Part shown: piece after piece, positions 19,372 to 27,305 of the stretch
Layout: every line of letters begins with the position of its first letter
How positions within the stretch are numbered: the first letter of the stretch is position 1
DNA from: an uncultured Nitrosomonas sp.
Lineage (GTDB): Bacteria; Pseudomonadota; Gammaproteobacteria; Burkholderiales; Nitrosomonadaceae
Length of the DNA stretch: 41,062 bases
NCBI GenBank assembly: GCA_902826055.1
Contig: CADEDJ010000028.1
Location: 1 to 41,062, forward strand
Direction: 5' to 3'
Position numbers and translations under genes: made by a program
Notes under the pieces: generated by a model
Told to the model about the DNA's origin: nothing
Databases searched by the model: none
What the model saw: the letters and a program-made list of their open reading frames with translations, nothing else

Positions 19372-20610
19372 ATGAATAAAGCCAGAGAAAATAGAAACCT
19401 GATTGTTGGTCTTGATATTGGCACATCAAAAATTGTGGCTATCGTTGCAGAAGTGATTCCGGAAGGGGGATTTGAAGTTATAGGACTTGGTAGTCATCCT
19501 TCCCGCGGTTTGAAAAAGGGTGTGGTGGCCAATATTGAAACAACCGTGAACGCTATCCAGCGAGCTTTGGAGGAAGCGGAGTTGATGGCGGATTGTAAGA
19601 TTCATGAAGTTTATACAGGAATTGCCGGCAGTCATATCAAAGGTTTTAATTCGGATGGTATGGTGCCCATCAAAGATAAAGAAGTCACGGAAAAAGATGT
19701 TGAACGCGTAATGGAAGCCGCAAAAGCGGTAAACATACCGGCAGACCAGCAAATTCTGCACATTCTAAATCAGGAATTTATTATTGACGGTCAGGAAGAT
19801 GTACGCGAACCAGTAGGTATGAGTGGTATCCGGTTGGAAGTAAAAGTGCATATTGTGACGGGTGCGGTTTCTGCGGCGCAAAATATCATGAAATGCGTTC
19901 ATCGCTGTGGGTTGGAAGTGCGGGATTTAATATTGCAGCCATTGGCTTCGGCGATGGCTGTGTTATCCGAGGATGAGAAGGATTTGGGTGTTTGTCTAGT
20001 CGATATTGGCGGTGGTACAACGGATATCGCGGTATTTACCAATGGCGCAATTCGTCATACCGCGGTTATCCCTATTGCGGGCGATCAAGTGACTAACGAT
20101 ATCGCGATGGCATTGCGGACACCAACAAAAAGTGCAGAAGACATCAAATGTCGCTATGGATGTGCGTTGAGAAGCCTGGCGGATACAAAGGAGATGGTGG
20201 AGGTGCCGGATGTCGGTAACCGTGGTTCTCGCCAACTTTCCAGACAAACGCTGGCGGAAGTGATAGAGCCACGTGTTGAAGAGCTTTATTGCATGATACA
20301 AGCTGAACTGCGCCGCAGCGGTTTTGAAGAATTACTTTCTTCAGGAATAGTCATTACAGGCGGTTCCGCTTCGTTGCGGGGCATGGTGGAACTTGGAGAG
20401 GAAATTTTTCACATGCCAGTACGATTGGGTTTACCCAGTTATCACGGCAATTTGAAGGAGGTCATTCATACACCGCGGTATTCTACCGGTATTGGTTTAA
20501 TTCTCGCTGGTATCGAACAGATGCAACATCAACAAGGTTCAAAATTACAAGGAGGTTCTGCTAAACAAATTCTTTCAAGGATGAAGGGTTGGTTTCAGAG
20601 AAATTTTTAA
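19372..20610 (+). CDS. ftsA: Cell division protein FtsA
   Basis: An actin-like ATPase that tethers FtsZ to the membrane and recruits the later divisome. The 412-residue protein shows phosphate loop 1 (IVGLDIGTSKI) near the N-terminus and the 1C-domain region (YTGIAGSHIKG). Phosphate loop 2 is DIGGGTTDIAVF, and the adenosine motif is GIVITGGSASLRGM. The C-terminus ends ILSRMKGWFQRNF, an amphipathic membrane-targeting helix. AGGGAG lies 11 bases before ATG 19372. A 69-base gap separates it from ftsZ. Confidence 0.97.
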   Translation: MNKARENRNLIVGLDIGTSKIVAIVAEVIPEGGFEVIGLGSHPSRGLKKGVVANIETTVNAIQRALEEAELMADCKIHEVYTGIAGSHIKGFNSDGMVPIKDKEVTEKDVERVMEAAKAVNIPADQQILHILNQEFIIDGQEDVREPVGMSGIRLEVKVHIVTGAVSAAQNIMKCVHRCGLEVRDLILQPLASAMAVLSEDEKDLGVCLVDIGGGTTDIAVFTNGAIRHTAVIPIAGDQVTNDIAMALRTPTKSAEDIKCRYGCALRSLADTKEMVEVPDVGNRGSRQLSRQTLAEVIEPRVEELYCMIQAELRRSGFEELLSSGIVITGGSASLRGMVELGEEIFHMPVRLGLPSYHGNLKEVIHTPRYSTGIGLILAGIEQMQHQQGSKLQGGSAKQILSRMKGWFQRNF

Positions 20611-20679
20611 AGACAAGTTTACAAAGGTTGTGTGAGCAATTAAGTAGTTTTAATTTCAATGTACTAAAGGAGAGACATT

Positions 20680-21831
20680 ATGTTCGAAATCATGAATAAC
20701 GAAACTCAAGAAGCAGTCATTAAAGTTGTCGGCGTTGGTGGTTGCGGCAGCAATGCAGTGGATCATATGATCCAAAATGGCATGCAGGGCGTTGAGTTCA
20801 TCAGTATGAATACTGATGCACAAGCACTGAAAGGTAACAAGGCACCCACAATATTGCAATTGGGCACAGGCATTACCAAAGGTCTGGGTGCAGGCGCAAA
20901 CCCTGAAATCGGACGCGAGGCTGCACTTGAGGATCGTGATCGCATTGCAGAATTGATTCAGGGCGCGGATATGCTGTTTATCACTGCCGGCATGGGGGGT
21001 GGAACGGGAACTGGTGCAGCACCAATTGTTGCGCAAGTGGCCAAGGAATTGGGTATTTTGACTGTCGCGGTAGTCAGTAAACCCTTTGCATTTGAAGGAA
21101 GACGATTGGTTGCTGCCAAAGCGGGTATGGAAGCATTGTCACAACATGTTGATTCATTGATCGTGATTCCTAACGATAAGCTAATGATGGTGCTAGGCAA
21201 TGATATTTCCATGCTAGATGCATTCAAAGCAGCCAATGATGTCCTTTATGGTGCAGTGGCTGGTATTGCGGAAGTGATTAATTGCCCAGGTTTGGTCAAC
21301 GTTGACTTTGCTGACGTTAAAACCGTTATGTCTGAAATGGGCATGGCAATGATGGGTTCAGCGATAGCGGCAGGTGTTGATCGTGCGCGTGTAGCCGCAG
21401 AACGTGCAGTTTCAAGTCCGTTGCTAGAAGATATTTCTTTATCAGGAGCTCGTGGTATTTTGGTGAATATTACCGCAAGTTCATCTCTCAAAATGAGAGA
21501 AGTCCATGAAGTAATGAATGCTATTAAGAATTTAACTGCTGAAGATGCAACCATTATTGTAGGGACTGTAATTGATGAAAATATGACTGAAGATCTACGT
21601 GTCACAATGGTTGCAACTGGGTTAGGCAGTATAGCTAGTCAAAACCAGAATACGCCTTTAACGGTTATTCACAGTCGTACTGGAACAGATGATCGTGATT
21701 CGATGTTTGCAGCGGAGGAACCTGCAGTTATGCGTACGGGAAGAAGAAGCAATGCCACAGTGGCAGCAATGCGTCAATCAGGTGTCGATCCAATGGATAT
21801 CCCGGCTTTCTTGAGAAGACAAGCTGACTAG
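20680..21831 (+). CDS. ftsZ: Cell division GTPase FtsZ
   Basis: The tubulin homologue that forms the Z-ring. The 383-residue protein has GVGGCGSNAV near 18-27, the tubulin signature GGGTGTG at 106-112 and the catalytic T7 loop NVDFADVKTVM. A variable linker follows, then the C-terminal peptide DIPAFLRRQ that binds FtsA and ZipA. The ribosome site AAAGGAG with 7-base spacing is the strongest in the cluster, which fits the high expression FtsZ needs. The 69-base gap after ftsA shows no convincing promoter. It ends the cluster: a terminator follows, and lpxC is not the next gene. Confidence 0.98.
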   Translation: MFEIMNNETQEAVIKVVGVGGCGSNAVDHMIQNGMQGVEFISMNTDAQALKGNKAPTILQLGTGITKGLGAGANPEIGREAALEDRDRIAELIQGADMLFITAGMGGGTGTGAAPIVAQVAKELGILTVAVVSKPFAFEGRRLVAAKAGMEALSQHVDSLIVIPNDKLMMVLGNDISMLDAFKAANDVLYGAVAGIAEVINCPGLVNVDFADVKTVMSEMGMAMMGSAIAAGVDRARVAAERAVSSPLLEDISLSGARGILVNITASSSLKMREVHEVMNAIKNLTAEDATIIVGTVIDENMTEDLRVTMVATGLGSIASQNQNTPLTVIHSRTGTDDRDSMFAAEEPAVMRTGRRSNATVAAMRQSGVDPMDIPAFLRRQAD

Positions 21832-21860
21832 TCTGATTTACTGAGAAAAAAATGCTTGCT

Positions 21861-21890
21861 GCCCTGTTGGTTATCCAGCAGGGTGGTTTT
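21861..21890 (+). terminator. Rho-independent terminator after ftsZ
   Basis: CCCTGTTGG (21862-21870), loop TTAT, CCAGCAGGG (21875-21883) forms a 9-bp stem with one G-U pair, extendable by a wobble pair. TGGTTTTG follows. It lies 30 bases after the ftsZ stop and should end the dcw transcript. The U-run is short, so efficiency may be moderate. Confidence 0.6.
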
Positions 21891-22219
21891 GCGGGCATTG
21901 ATGTGTGGTTGCTTGTATTGTGTATTTTTTGCATTAATCCTGTTTTTGCGAATGCAATGCTTGTGGTGTTAAAGCGGCGATCTGAATCGTCTGAAGAGAG
22001 TTTTCTTGTTGCTGCGTAAGTTGAGTAAATGTGGATGACTATTCGTCTTAAATGCGTATAGGAGCTAGTTGAACCCAATGATCGAGATTGGATCTTGTCG
22101 ACTGACTATGGCCTAGAAGAGTATCCAGAAGTTTGGCGCGTATTACTTTGCGGCTCAAGGAAATAAGATCAATATAGCGTTTCGCAATTGGTTTGGTCAC
22201 AAATGAGGGTCTAAATCTA
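21891..22219. other. Intergenic region after the dcw cluster
   Basis: No intact gene is seen. Two short frames look coding-like but are broken. One is open from 22063 and reads ELVEPNDRDWILSTDYG and onward for about 34 codons before a stop; it has no start or ribosome site. Another nearby frame continues a little further. This could be the trace of a decayed gene, but I recognise no family. The transcription units on both sides point into this region (ftsZ rightward, cysG leftward). Confidence 0.4.
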
Positions 22220-22239
22220 GAAAAATTCTTGTTAAGAAT
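22220..22239 (-). terminator. Possible terminator after cysG
   Basis: Read on the minus strand, ATTCTT, loop AAC, AAGAAT (22239-22225) is followed by a short T-run. It lies about 13 bases beyond the cysG stop. The stem is only six A/T-rich pairs, so it is weak. Confidence 0.35.
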
Positions 22240-22251
22240 ACAACTGATTAT

Positions 22252-23682
22252 TTAATTTTTCTGATTAAGTGCAATAATATCTATTTGCGAGGTATCCTCA
22301 CTGGGTTCAAACCACGCAAGATTTTGGTGCAATTTGACGACTTCTCCTACAATGATCAATGTGGGTGGAGTCAAATTGGCGGTTGTTGCGAGGTGTGGCA
22401 ATGTTTGAAGAGTTCCGGTAACAATTTTTTGTTTTTGTGTTGTGCCCTGTTGAATGATTGCTGCAGGTGTGTTACTCGGTAGTCCATGAGAGATTAGATT
22501 TTGGCATAACAGAGGTAAGCCCAACAATCCCATATAAATCACAATAGTTTGGCTGGGACGTGCCAGATAAGACCAATCCAGATCAATGGTATTATTTTTC
22601 ATGTGGCCAGTGACAAAAATACAAGATTGCGCATAATCCCGGTGCGTCAGCGGGATACCGGCATACGCAGCAACACCTGAAGCGGCAGTAATACCGGGTA
22701 CTACTTGAAAAGGAATATGGTGTGAAGTCAAGGTTTCAATTTCTTCGCCGCCGCGTCCAAAAATGAAAGGATCCCCCCCTTTAAGTCGCAGTACTCGCTT
22801 GCCTTCTTGTGCCAATCGCACCAGCAATTGGTTGATCGATTCTTGCTTGAGTGTATGACGATTACGTTCCTTGCCGGCATAAATGCGAGTGGCATCGCGG
22901 CGCACCATGTCAAGAATTGCTGGCGAAACTAGCCGATCGTATACGACAACATCAGCTTGTTGCATCAAACGCATAGCACGGAAGGTCAATAAATCGGGAT
23001 TACCTGGTCCAGCACCTACCAAGTAAACCTCACCTTGTGGCGGTTCGTCTTTTTCCTGCTGAAGGGATCGTAATAGATAATCCTGTGCTGCATTATCTTG
23101 ACCAGCTAATACCATTTTTGCAAATTGACCTTGCAGCATTTTTTCCCAAAAGATACGTCTTTTCTCCGGGAGTTCGAAATGCTGCTTGACACGTTGACGG
23201 AATTTTCCTGCGATTGATGCCAAACGAGCATATGCGACTGGTATTATAGTTTCGAGTTGGGCTCGCAGTATTCTAGCTAAAACTGGTGATTGTCCGCCAC
23301 TAGATATGGCGATCATAAGTGGCGAACGATCTACGATAGAAGGCATGATAAAAGTACATAAATCCGGATCGTCGACTACATTGACTGGAATATGTCGCTG
23401 CTGGGCTGCTTGGGAAACTTGTAGATTGATTGCACGATCATTTGTAGCGGCAATAGCAAGTGATATATTTTGCAGGTGCTCAAGTTGAAAATATTCGGCA
23501 TAGTAATGGATTCTGCCTAGTGAAAGGTAATTATGCAGTCCTGGATCAAGTTCCGGTGATACCACAGATACTCGCGCGCCCGCCTGTAACAGAAGCATGA
23601 TCTTACGGGTGGCAACTTCGCCACCGCCCACAACTAAGCAGGTTTTGTTTTTGATATCTAAGAAAACGGGTAGAAAATCCAT
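22252..23682 (-). CDS. cysG: Multifunctional siroheme synthase CysG
   Basis: A 476-residue fusion that makes siroheme, the prosthetic group of sulfite and nitrite reductases. The N-terminal part (1 to about 205) is the precorrin-2 dehydrogenase/sirohydrochlorin ferrochelatase. It has VVGGGEVATRK at about 17-27, aspartate 104 in NVVDDP, and serine 128 in AISSGGQSPVLAR, matching the catalytic and phosphorylated residues of E. coli CysG. The C-terminal part is uroporphyrinogen-III C-methyltransferase, with GAGPGNPDLLT from 223, VYDRLVSP, RLKGGDPFIFGRGGEE and PGITAASG. No cys or nir genes are adjacent. The ribosome site is weak. Confidence 0.96.
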   Translation of the reverse strand: MDFLPVFLDIKNKTCLVVGGGEVATRKIMLLLQAGARVSVVSPELDPGLHNYLSLGRIHYYAEYFQLEHLQNISLAIAATNDRAINLQVSQAAQQRHIPVNVVDDPDLCTFIMPSIVDRSPLMIAISSGGQSPVLARILRAQLETIIPVAYARLASIAGKFRQRVKQHFELPEKRRIFWEKMLQGQFAKMVLAGQDNAAQDYLLRSLQQEKDEPPQGEVYLVGAGPGNPDLLTFRAMRLMQQADVVVYDRLVSPAILDMVRRDATRIYAGKERNRHTLKQESINQLLVRLAQEGKRVLRLKGGDPFIFGRGGEEIETLTSHHIPFQVVPGITAASGVAAYAGIPLTHRDYAQSCIFVTGHMKNNTIDLDWSYLARPSQTIVIYMGLLGLPLLCQNLISHGLPSNTPAAIIQQGTTQKQKIVTGTLQTLPHLATTANLTPPTLIIVGEVVKLHQNLAWFEPSEDTSQIDIIALNQKN

Positions 23683-23701
23683 CGATTCCGAATCTCACAA
23701 G

Positions 23702-23763
23702 TAAAAAAGAAATGCTGATTAATTTATACGTCAAATATTGACTTATAAATTAATCAGCATTTC
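23702..23763 (-). terminator. Rho-independent terminator after pstS (20-bp perfect stem)
   Basis: The arms 23709-23728 and 23744-23763 are perfectly complementary over 20 bases with a 15-base loop. On the minus strand the stem is followed by TTTTTTAC (23708-23701). It lies about 60 bases past the pstS stop and should block readthrough into cysG. The stem is unusually long and AT-rich. Confidence 0.75.
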
Positions 23764-23822
23764 CTTGCAATGCAGTAATTACATTTTATACGGGATCAAC
23801 AGAAATTTTTTTGGATGTTGAT

Positions 23823-24821
23823 TTATAAACTAGATTCCAATTTAAGAATATCTTCTAGTTTAATATTGATTCCTGATCCCTTAAAAACAGTGCCAACTTT
23901 CTTCTTTTGTAAGTGCTCAATATTTAAATCATAAACTTCTTTGGAAAGGGGGAAATACTTGACTTCGGTTACTAGTGTTGGGGCATTTCCCATATAAAAA
24001 TTAATAAATTCAACGACTTCATGTTTTTCGGTCGACTTGGCATTAACATAAATAAATATTGGACGCGACAGCGGTTTATAAGTGTTATTTTCTACGGTTG
24101 CAGCAGATGGAAGAACGCCTCCATTACCATTGTCTACCGCAACTGCATTAATCTTTTTGATATTTTCAATGTAATAAGCAAATCCGAAAAAACCTAATGC
24201 AAAGATATCACTGGCAACACCTTGCACTAGAACATTGTCGTCTTCAGATGCAGTAAAATCACCGCGACTAGATTTAGCTTTGCCAACGATTGCTTCGGTA
24301 AAGTACTCAAATGTACCGGAGTCCGCACCTGGACCGTAAAGTTTTATTTTTTTATCAGGCCATGCGGGATTAACGTGATTCCACTGGGTAATTTTACCTT
24401 GTGCTTCTGGTTCCCAGATTTTTTTCAATTCTTCTACTGTAATCGTTTTGCTCCAAGTATTTTTGGGATTGGCAACAATCGTTAAGGCATCAAATGCAAT
24501 CGGCATTTCAATATATTGCACACCCTCTTGCTTGCATGCTTCCATTTCTGTAGCAGTAATGGGGCGTGATGCATTAACGATATCAATTTCATTCCGACAA
24601 AATTTTCTAAATCCACCACCGGTTCCTGAAATCCCGACAGTGACACGAATGGCACCGCGCTTAGCTTTTTGGAAATCTTCTGCGACAGCTTCTGTTACGG
24701 GGAAAACGGTACTGGAACCATCAATCTTGATTATAGGGCTGGCATTAACAACTTCTGAAGCTAGCGCTGCATAAAATACAATTGTTACAGCAAATGCTTT
24801 AAAGTTTAATGAATTCAACAT
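23823..24821 (-). CDS. pstS: Phosphate ABC transporter substrate-binding protein PstS-like
   Basis: A periplasmic phosphate-binding protein of the PstS/SphX type, 332 residues. Residues 1-27 form a Sec signal peptide with likely cleavage after VVNA. The mature protein begins at the family's DGSSTVFPVTEA block (34-45), followed by GISGTGGGFRKFC, SRPI and GPGADSGTFEYFTE. These are the phosphate-contact loops. GGAG lies 7 bases before ATG 24821. No pstC, pstA, pstB or phoU is adjacent, so the protein must serve a transporter encoded elsewhere. The promoter region carries a Pho box, so phosphate-starvation control by PhoB is likely. A strong terminator follows. Confidence 0.9.
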   Translation of the reverse strand: MLNSLNFKAFAVTIVFYAALASEVVNASPIIKIDGSSTVFPVTEAVAEDFQKAKRGAIRVTVGISGTGGGFRKFCRNEIDIVNASRPITATEMEACKQEGVQYIEMPIAFDALTIVANPKNTWSKTITVEELKKIWEPEAQGKITQWNHVNPAWPDKKIKLYGPGADSGTFEYFTEAIVGKAKSSRGDFTASEDDNVLVQGVASDIFALGFFGFAYYIENIKKINAVAVDNGNGGVLPSAATVENNTYKPLSRPIFIYVNAKSTEKHEVVEFINFYMGNAPTLVTEVKYFPLSKEVYDLNIEHLQKKKVGTVFKGSGINIKLEDILKLESSL

Positions 24822-24873
24822 GTATATTCTCCAAGTGATAAATAATGATGATGAAAAATTAAAAGGCAGTGAT

Positions 24874-24907
24874 ATAGTATTTCAGGATTGTTACAAGAAT
24901 GTGACAA
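24874..24907 (-). promoter_or_regulatory. Pho box and -10 element upstream of pstS
   Basis: On the minus strand TTGTCAC-ATTC-TTGTAAC (24907-24890) matches the PhoB box, which is two 7-base CTGTCAT-like repeats with a 4-base spacer. Exactly 10 bases later lies TACTAT (24879-24874) as a -10 element, the spacing seen in PhoB-activated promoters where the second repeat replaces the -35. The start point would be near 24867, about 45 bases before pstS. Confidence 0.68.
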
Positions 24908-24967
24908 TAAAAGATATGCAATACGAACCCTTCTTTCGCGAATGCAGCACCCTGAAGGCAGTCAGCG

Positions 24968-26329
24968 CTATGCGTTACTCGCAGTTTGCACTGTATGGGC
25001 AATGCGTTCAGCCCAATGATTGATTTTGTGTTTAGATTCACCCTCGACCATTACGCGAATGAGGGGCTCTGTGCCCGATGCGCGAATGAGTACACGGCCT
25101 TTACTATTTAAATCTGCTTCAGCGGCTTCTTGGATGGCTTTGATTTCTTTATTGTTATTGAAGTCAAACGACTTCGGAATTTTTACATTGATAAGTCGTT
25201 GCGGGTAAAGCGAAACGCCGCGCATGAATTGTGCCAAGGTTTTCTGTGTGTCACGTAACGCGTATAACACTTGTAGGGCGGAGATAATGCCATCGCCGGT
25301 AGTGTGTTTATCTCTACATACGATATGTCCGGAATTCTCACCACCAAGATACCATTTTTTTTCGTGTAGCAATTCTATAACGTAACGATCTCCCACTTTT
25401 GCACGCAGAAATGGTATTTTCATTTTTTTAAAACGATTTTCTATGGCAAGGTTGGTCATCAAGGTACCAACTACACCACCCTTTAGCATTTTTTTCTGTT
25501 TACGGTGTTTAGCGATAATGTAGAGTAATTGGTCACCTTCGTATAGTCTACCTTGCTTATCTACCATCATGACACGATCACCATCGCCATCTAATGCAAT
25601 GCCTAAATCAGCGTGGTGATGTAAAACTGCTTTTTGTAAGGTTGCGCAATAGGTGGCCCCACACTCTAGGTTGATATTCAAGCCATTCGGTTCGACGCCA
25701 ATTGTAATCACATCTGCCCCTAATTCGTGCATGACAGGACCTGCGATGTTATATGCGGCTCCATTGGCGCAGTCGACTACAATTTTTAACCCTCTTAAAT
25801 CAAGATGATAGGGAAAAGTACTTTTGCAAAATTCGATATAGCGGCCGGATGCATCTTTAATACGTAGCACTTTACCTAGTTTTTCTGAAGGCATGGTTTC
25901 AATGGGTGTATCTAATAAAGCTTCAATACTGTGTTCCATTTCATCTGGCAATTTGCGCCCATCAGCTGAAAAAAATTTAACACCATTATCCTCGAATAGA
26001 TTATGCGAAGCTGAGATAACGATACCAGCCTGTAGCCGGAACGCGCGGATTAGATACGCAATGGCTGGAGTTGGCATAGGGCCAGATAAAAAAACGTCAA
26101 CACCCGCCGCACTTAAACCGGCTTCTAATGCAGATTCAAGTATATAACCTGAAACTCGAGTATCTTTTCCGATCAAAACTGTCGGTCGTTTTCCTTCCAT
26201 GAGATGCCAATCTACTGTAAATAAAACTTTTCCTACCGAGTACCCTAAATGCATTATAGATTCCGGCGTAATAGGCTCTATACCTACTCGTCCCCTTATT
26301 CCATCAGTTCCAAAATATTTTTTTGTCAA
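24968..26329 (-). CDS. glmM: Phosphoglucosamine mutase GlmM
   Basis: Converts glucosamine-6-phosphate to glucosamine-1-phosphate for UDP-GlcNAc, feeding the Mur pathway encoded to the left. The 453-residue protein shows KYFGTDGIRGRVG at the N-terminus, the phosphoserine loop ISASHN with serine 108, the metal loop DGDGDR, GGENSGH for sugar binding and RASGTEPLIRVMVEG for phosphate binding. The start is TTG at 26329: the frame has a stop four codons further upstream, and no ATG or GTG lies before the conserved N-terminus. The ribosome site is weak. It lies downstream of folP with a gap of about 60 bases. Confidence 0.96.
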   Translation of the reverse strand: MTKKYFGTDGIRGRVGIEPITPESIMHLGYSVGKVLFTVDWHLMEGKRPTVLIGKDTRVSGYILESALEAGLSAAGVDVFLSGPMPTPAIAYLIRAFRLQAGIVISASHNLFEDNGVKFFSADGRKLPDEMEHSIEALLDTPIETMPSEKLGKVLRIKDASGRYIEFCKSTFPYHLDLRGLKIVVDCANGAAYNIAGPVMHELGADVITIGVEPNGLNINLECGATYCATLQKAVLHHHADLGIALDGDGDRVMMVDKQGRLYEGDQLLYIIAKHRKQKKMLKGGVVGTLMTNLAIENRFKKMKIPFLRAKVGDRYVIELLHEKKWYLGGENSGHIVCRDKHTTGDGIISALQVLYALRDTQKTLAQFMRGVSLYPQRLINVKIPKSFDFNNNKEIKAIQEAAEADLNSKGRVLIRASGTEPLIRVMVEGESKHKINHWAERIAHTVQTASNA

Positions 26330-26392
26330 TTTATTAACCCATTAATAGATGATATGAAAATAAATGAGTGCGACAGTTTATTTTAGGTACGA

Positions 26393-27220
26393 TTACCTAT
26401 CATTACAGGTTTGCATGGCTGTACAAACCGCAAACGCATCTTTGCTTGCTTTAACATCATGAACGCGTACAATTTTGGCACCTTTACTTATCGCAAGCAA
26501 GGCTGCGGCAATACTTTCATGGATTCGATTACTGACGTTGTTGCCTGTAATCGCTCCAAGCATAGATTTGCGGGATAGGCCCACTAGTATCGGAACATTA
26601 AGTTTTGTGAATTCATGCAGTTGATTGAGTAGCATTAAATTATGCGTAAGTGTTTTACCAAAACCGAAGCCCGGATCGATAATTAAACGATCTTGTGAGA
26701 TACCGGCAGCAATCGCCGCATTGATGCGTTGCTGCAGGAAATTTTTAACTTCTGAAACAACGTGGTTGTAAAGAGGGTTTTCTTGCATGCTTTGTGGCAT
26801 ACCTTGCATATGCATGAGGCATACCCCTACATGATTATTTTGTGCAATGATTTCTAGCGCTCCCGGCGCTTGCAACGCATTGACATCGTTTATCATAGAT
26901 GCGCCTGAAGCGATTGCTTGTTTCATTACTTCAGGCTTAGATGTATCGATAGAAATTGGAGTATTGGTGTCAACTAATGTTTCCAATACGGGAATAACAC
27001 GATTCAACTCTTCATCAATGCTCACTGAATGGCTGCCAGGGCGTGTCGATTCTCCGCCGATATCAAGTATATCGGCACCTTCATCAATAAGTTTTTTTGC
27101 ATGTGTAATGGCCTTCTGAGTTGATAGATACAGCCCGCCATCCGAAAAGGAATCAGGGGTGACGTTAACAATACCCATAATTAATGGTCGATTGGATGAG
27201 ATGATGAAGCTATCTTGCAT
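26393..27220 (-). CDS. folP: Dihydropteroate synthase FolP
   Basis: Condenses 6-hydroxymethyl-dihydropterin pyrophosphate with p-aminobenzoate in folate synthesis; it is the sulfonamide target. The 275-residue TIM-barrel protein has IMGIVNVTPDSFSDGG at about 14-29, DIGGESTRPG at 54-63, IDPGFGFGKT in the middle, and the closing RVHDV block. All pterin and phosphate-binding motifs are intact. No clear ribosome site precedes ATG 27218-27220. It lies between ftsH and glmM as in E. coli, but here a terminator separates it from ftsH. Confidence 0.96.
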   Translation of the reverse strand: MQDSFIISSNRPLIMGIVNVTPDSFSDGGLYLSTQKAITHAKKLIDEGADILDIGGESTRPGSHSVSIDEELNRVIPVLETLVDTNTPISIDTSKPEVMKQAIASGASMINDVNALQAPGALEIIAQNNHVGVCLMHMQGMPQSMQENPLYNHVVSEVKNFLQQRINAAIAAGISQDRLIIDPGFGFGKTLTHNLMLLNQLHEFTKLNVPILVGLSRKSMLGAITGNNVSNRIHESIAAALLAISKGAKIVRVHDVKASKDAFAVCTAMQTCNDR

Positions 27221-27245
27221 AAAGTGAATAGAAATGAGCTAGAAA

Positions 27246-27288
27246 AATAAAAACGGGATACGATTTCTAAGCCGTATCCCGTTTTTTT
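27246..27288 (-). terminator. Terminator after ftsH (works in both directions)
   Basis: A 13-bp stem, 27250-27262 with 27273-27285 and a 10-base loop, has a GC core CGGGATACG. It is flanked by A-rich sequence on one side and seven T on the other. On the minus strand it lies about 20 bases after the ftsH stop and runs into TTTTTATTTTTCT. It should reduce readthrough from ftsH into folP. Confidence 0.75.
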
Positions 27289-27305
27289 GTTATAACAGAT
27301 TGATA

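Noticed and set aside
20611..20679. A possible ftsZ promoter in the ftsA-ftsZ gap
   Set aside because: The best pair, TTGTGT and TAATTT at 17 bases, matches only 3/6 at each element, too weak to list.
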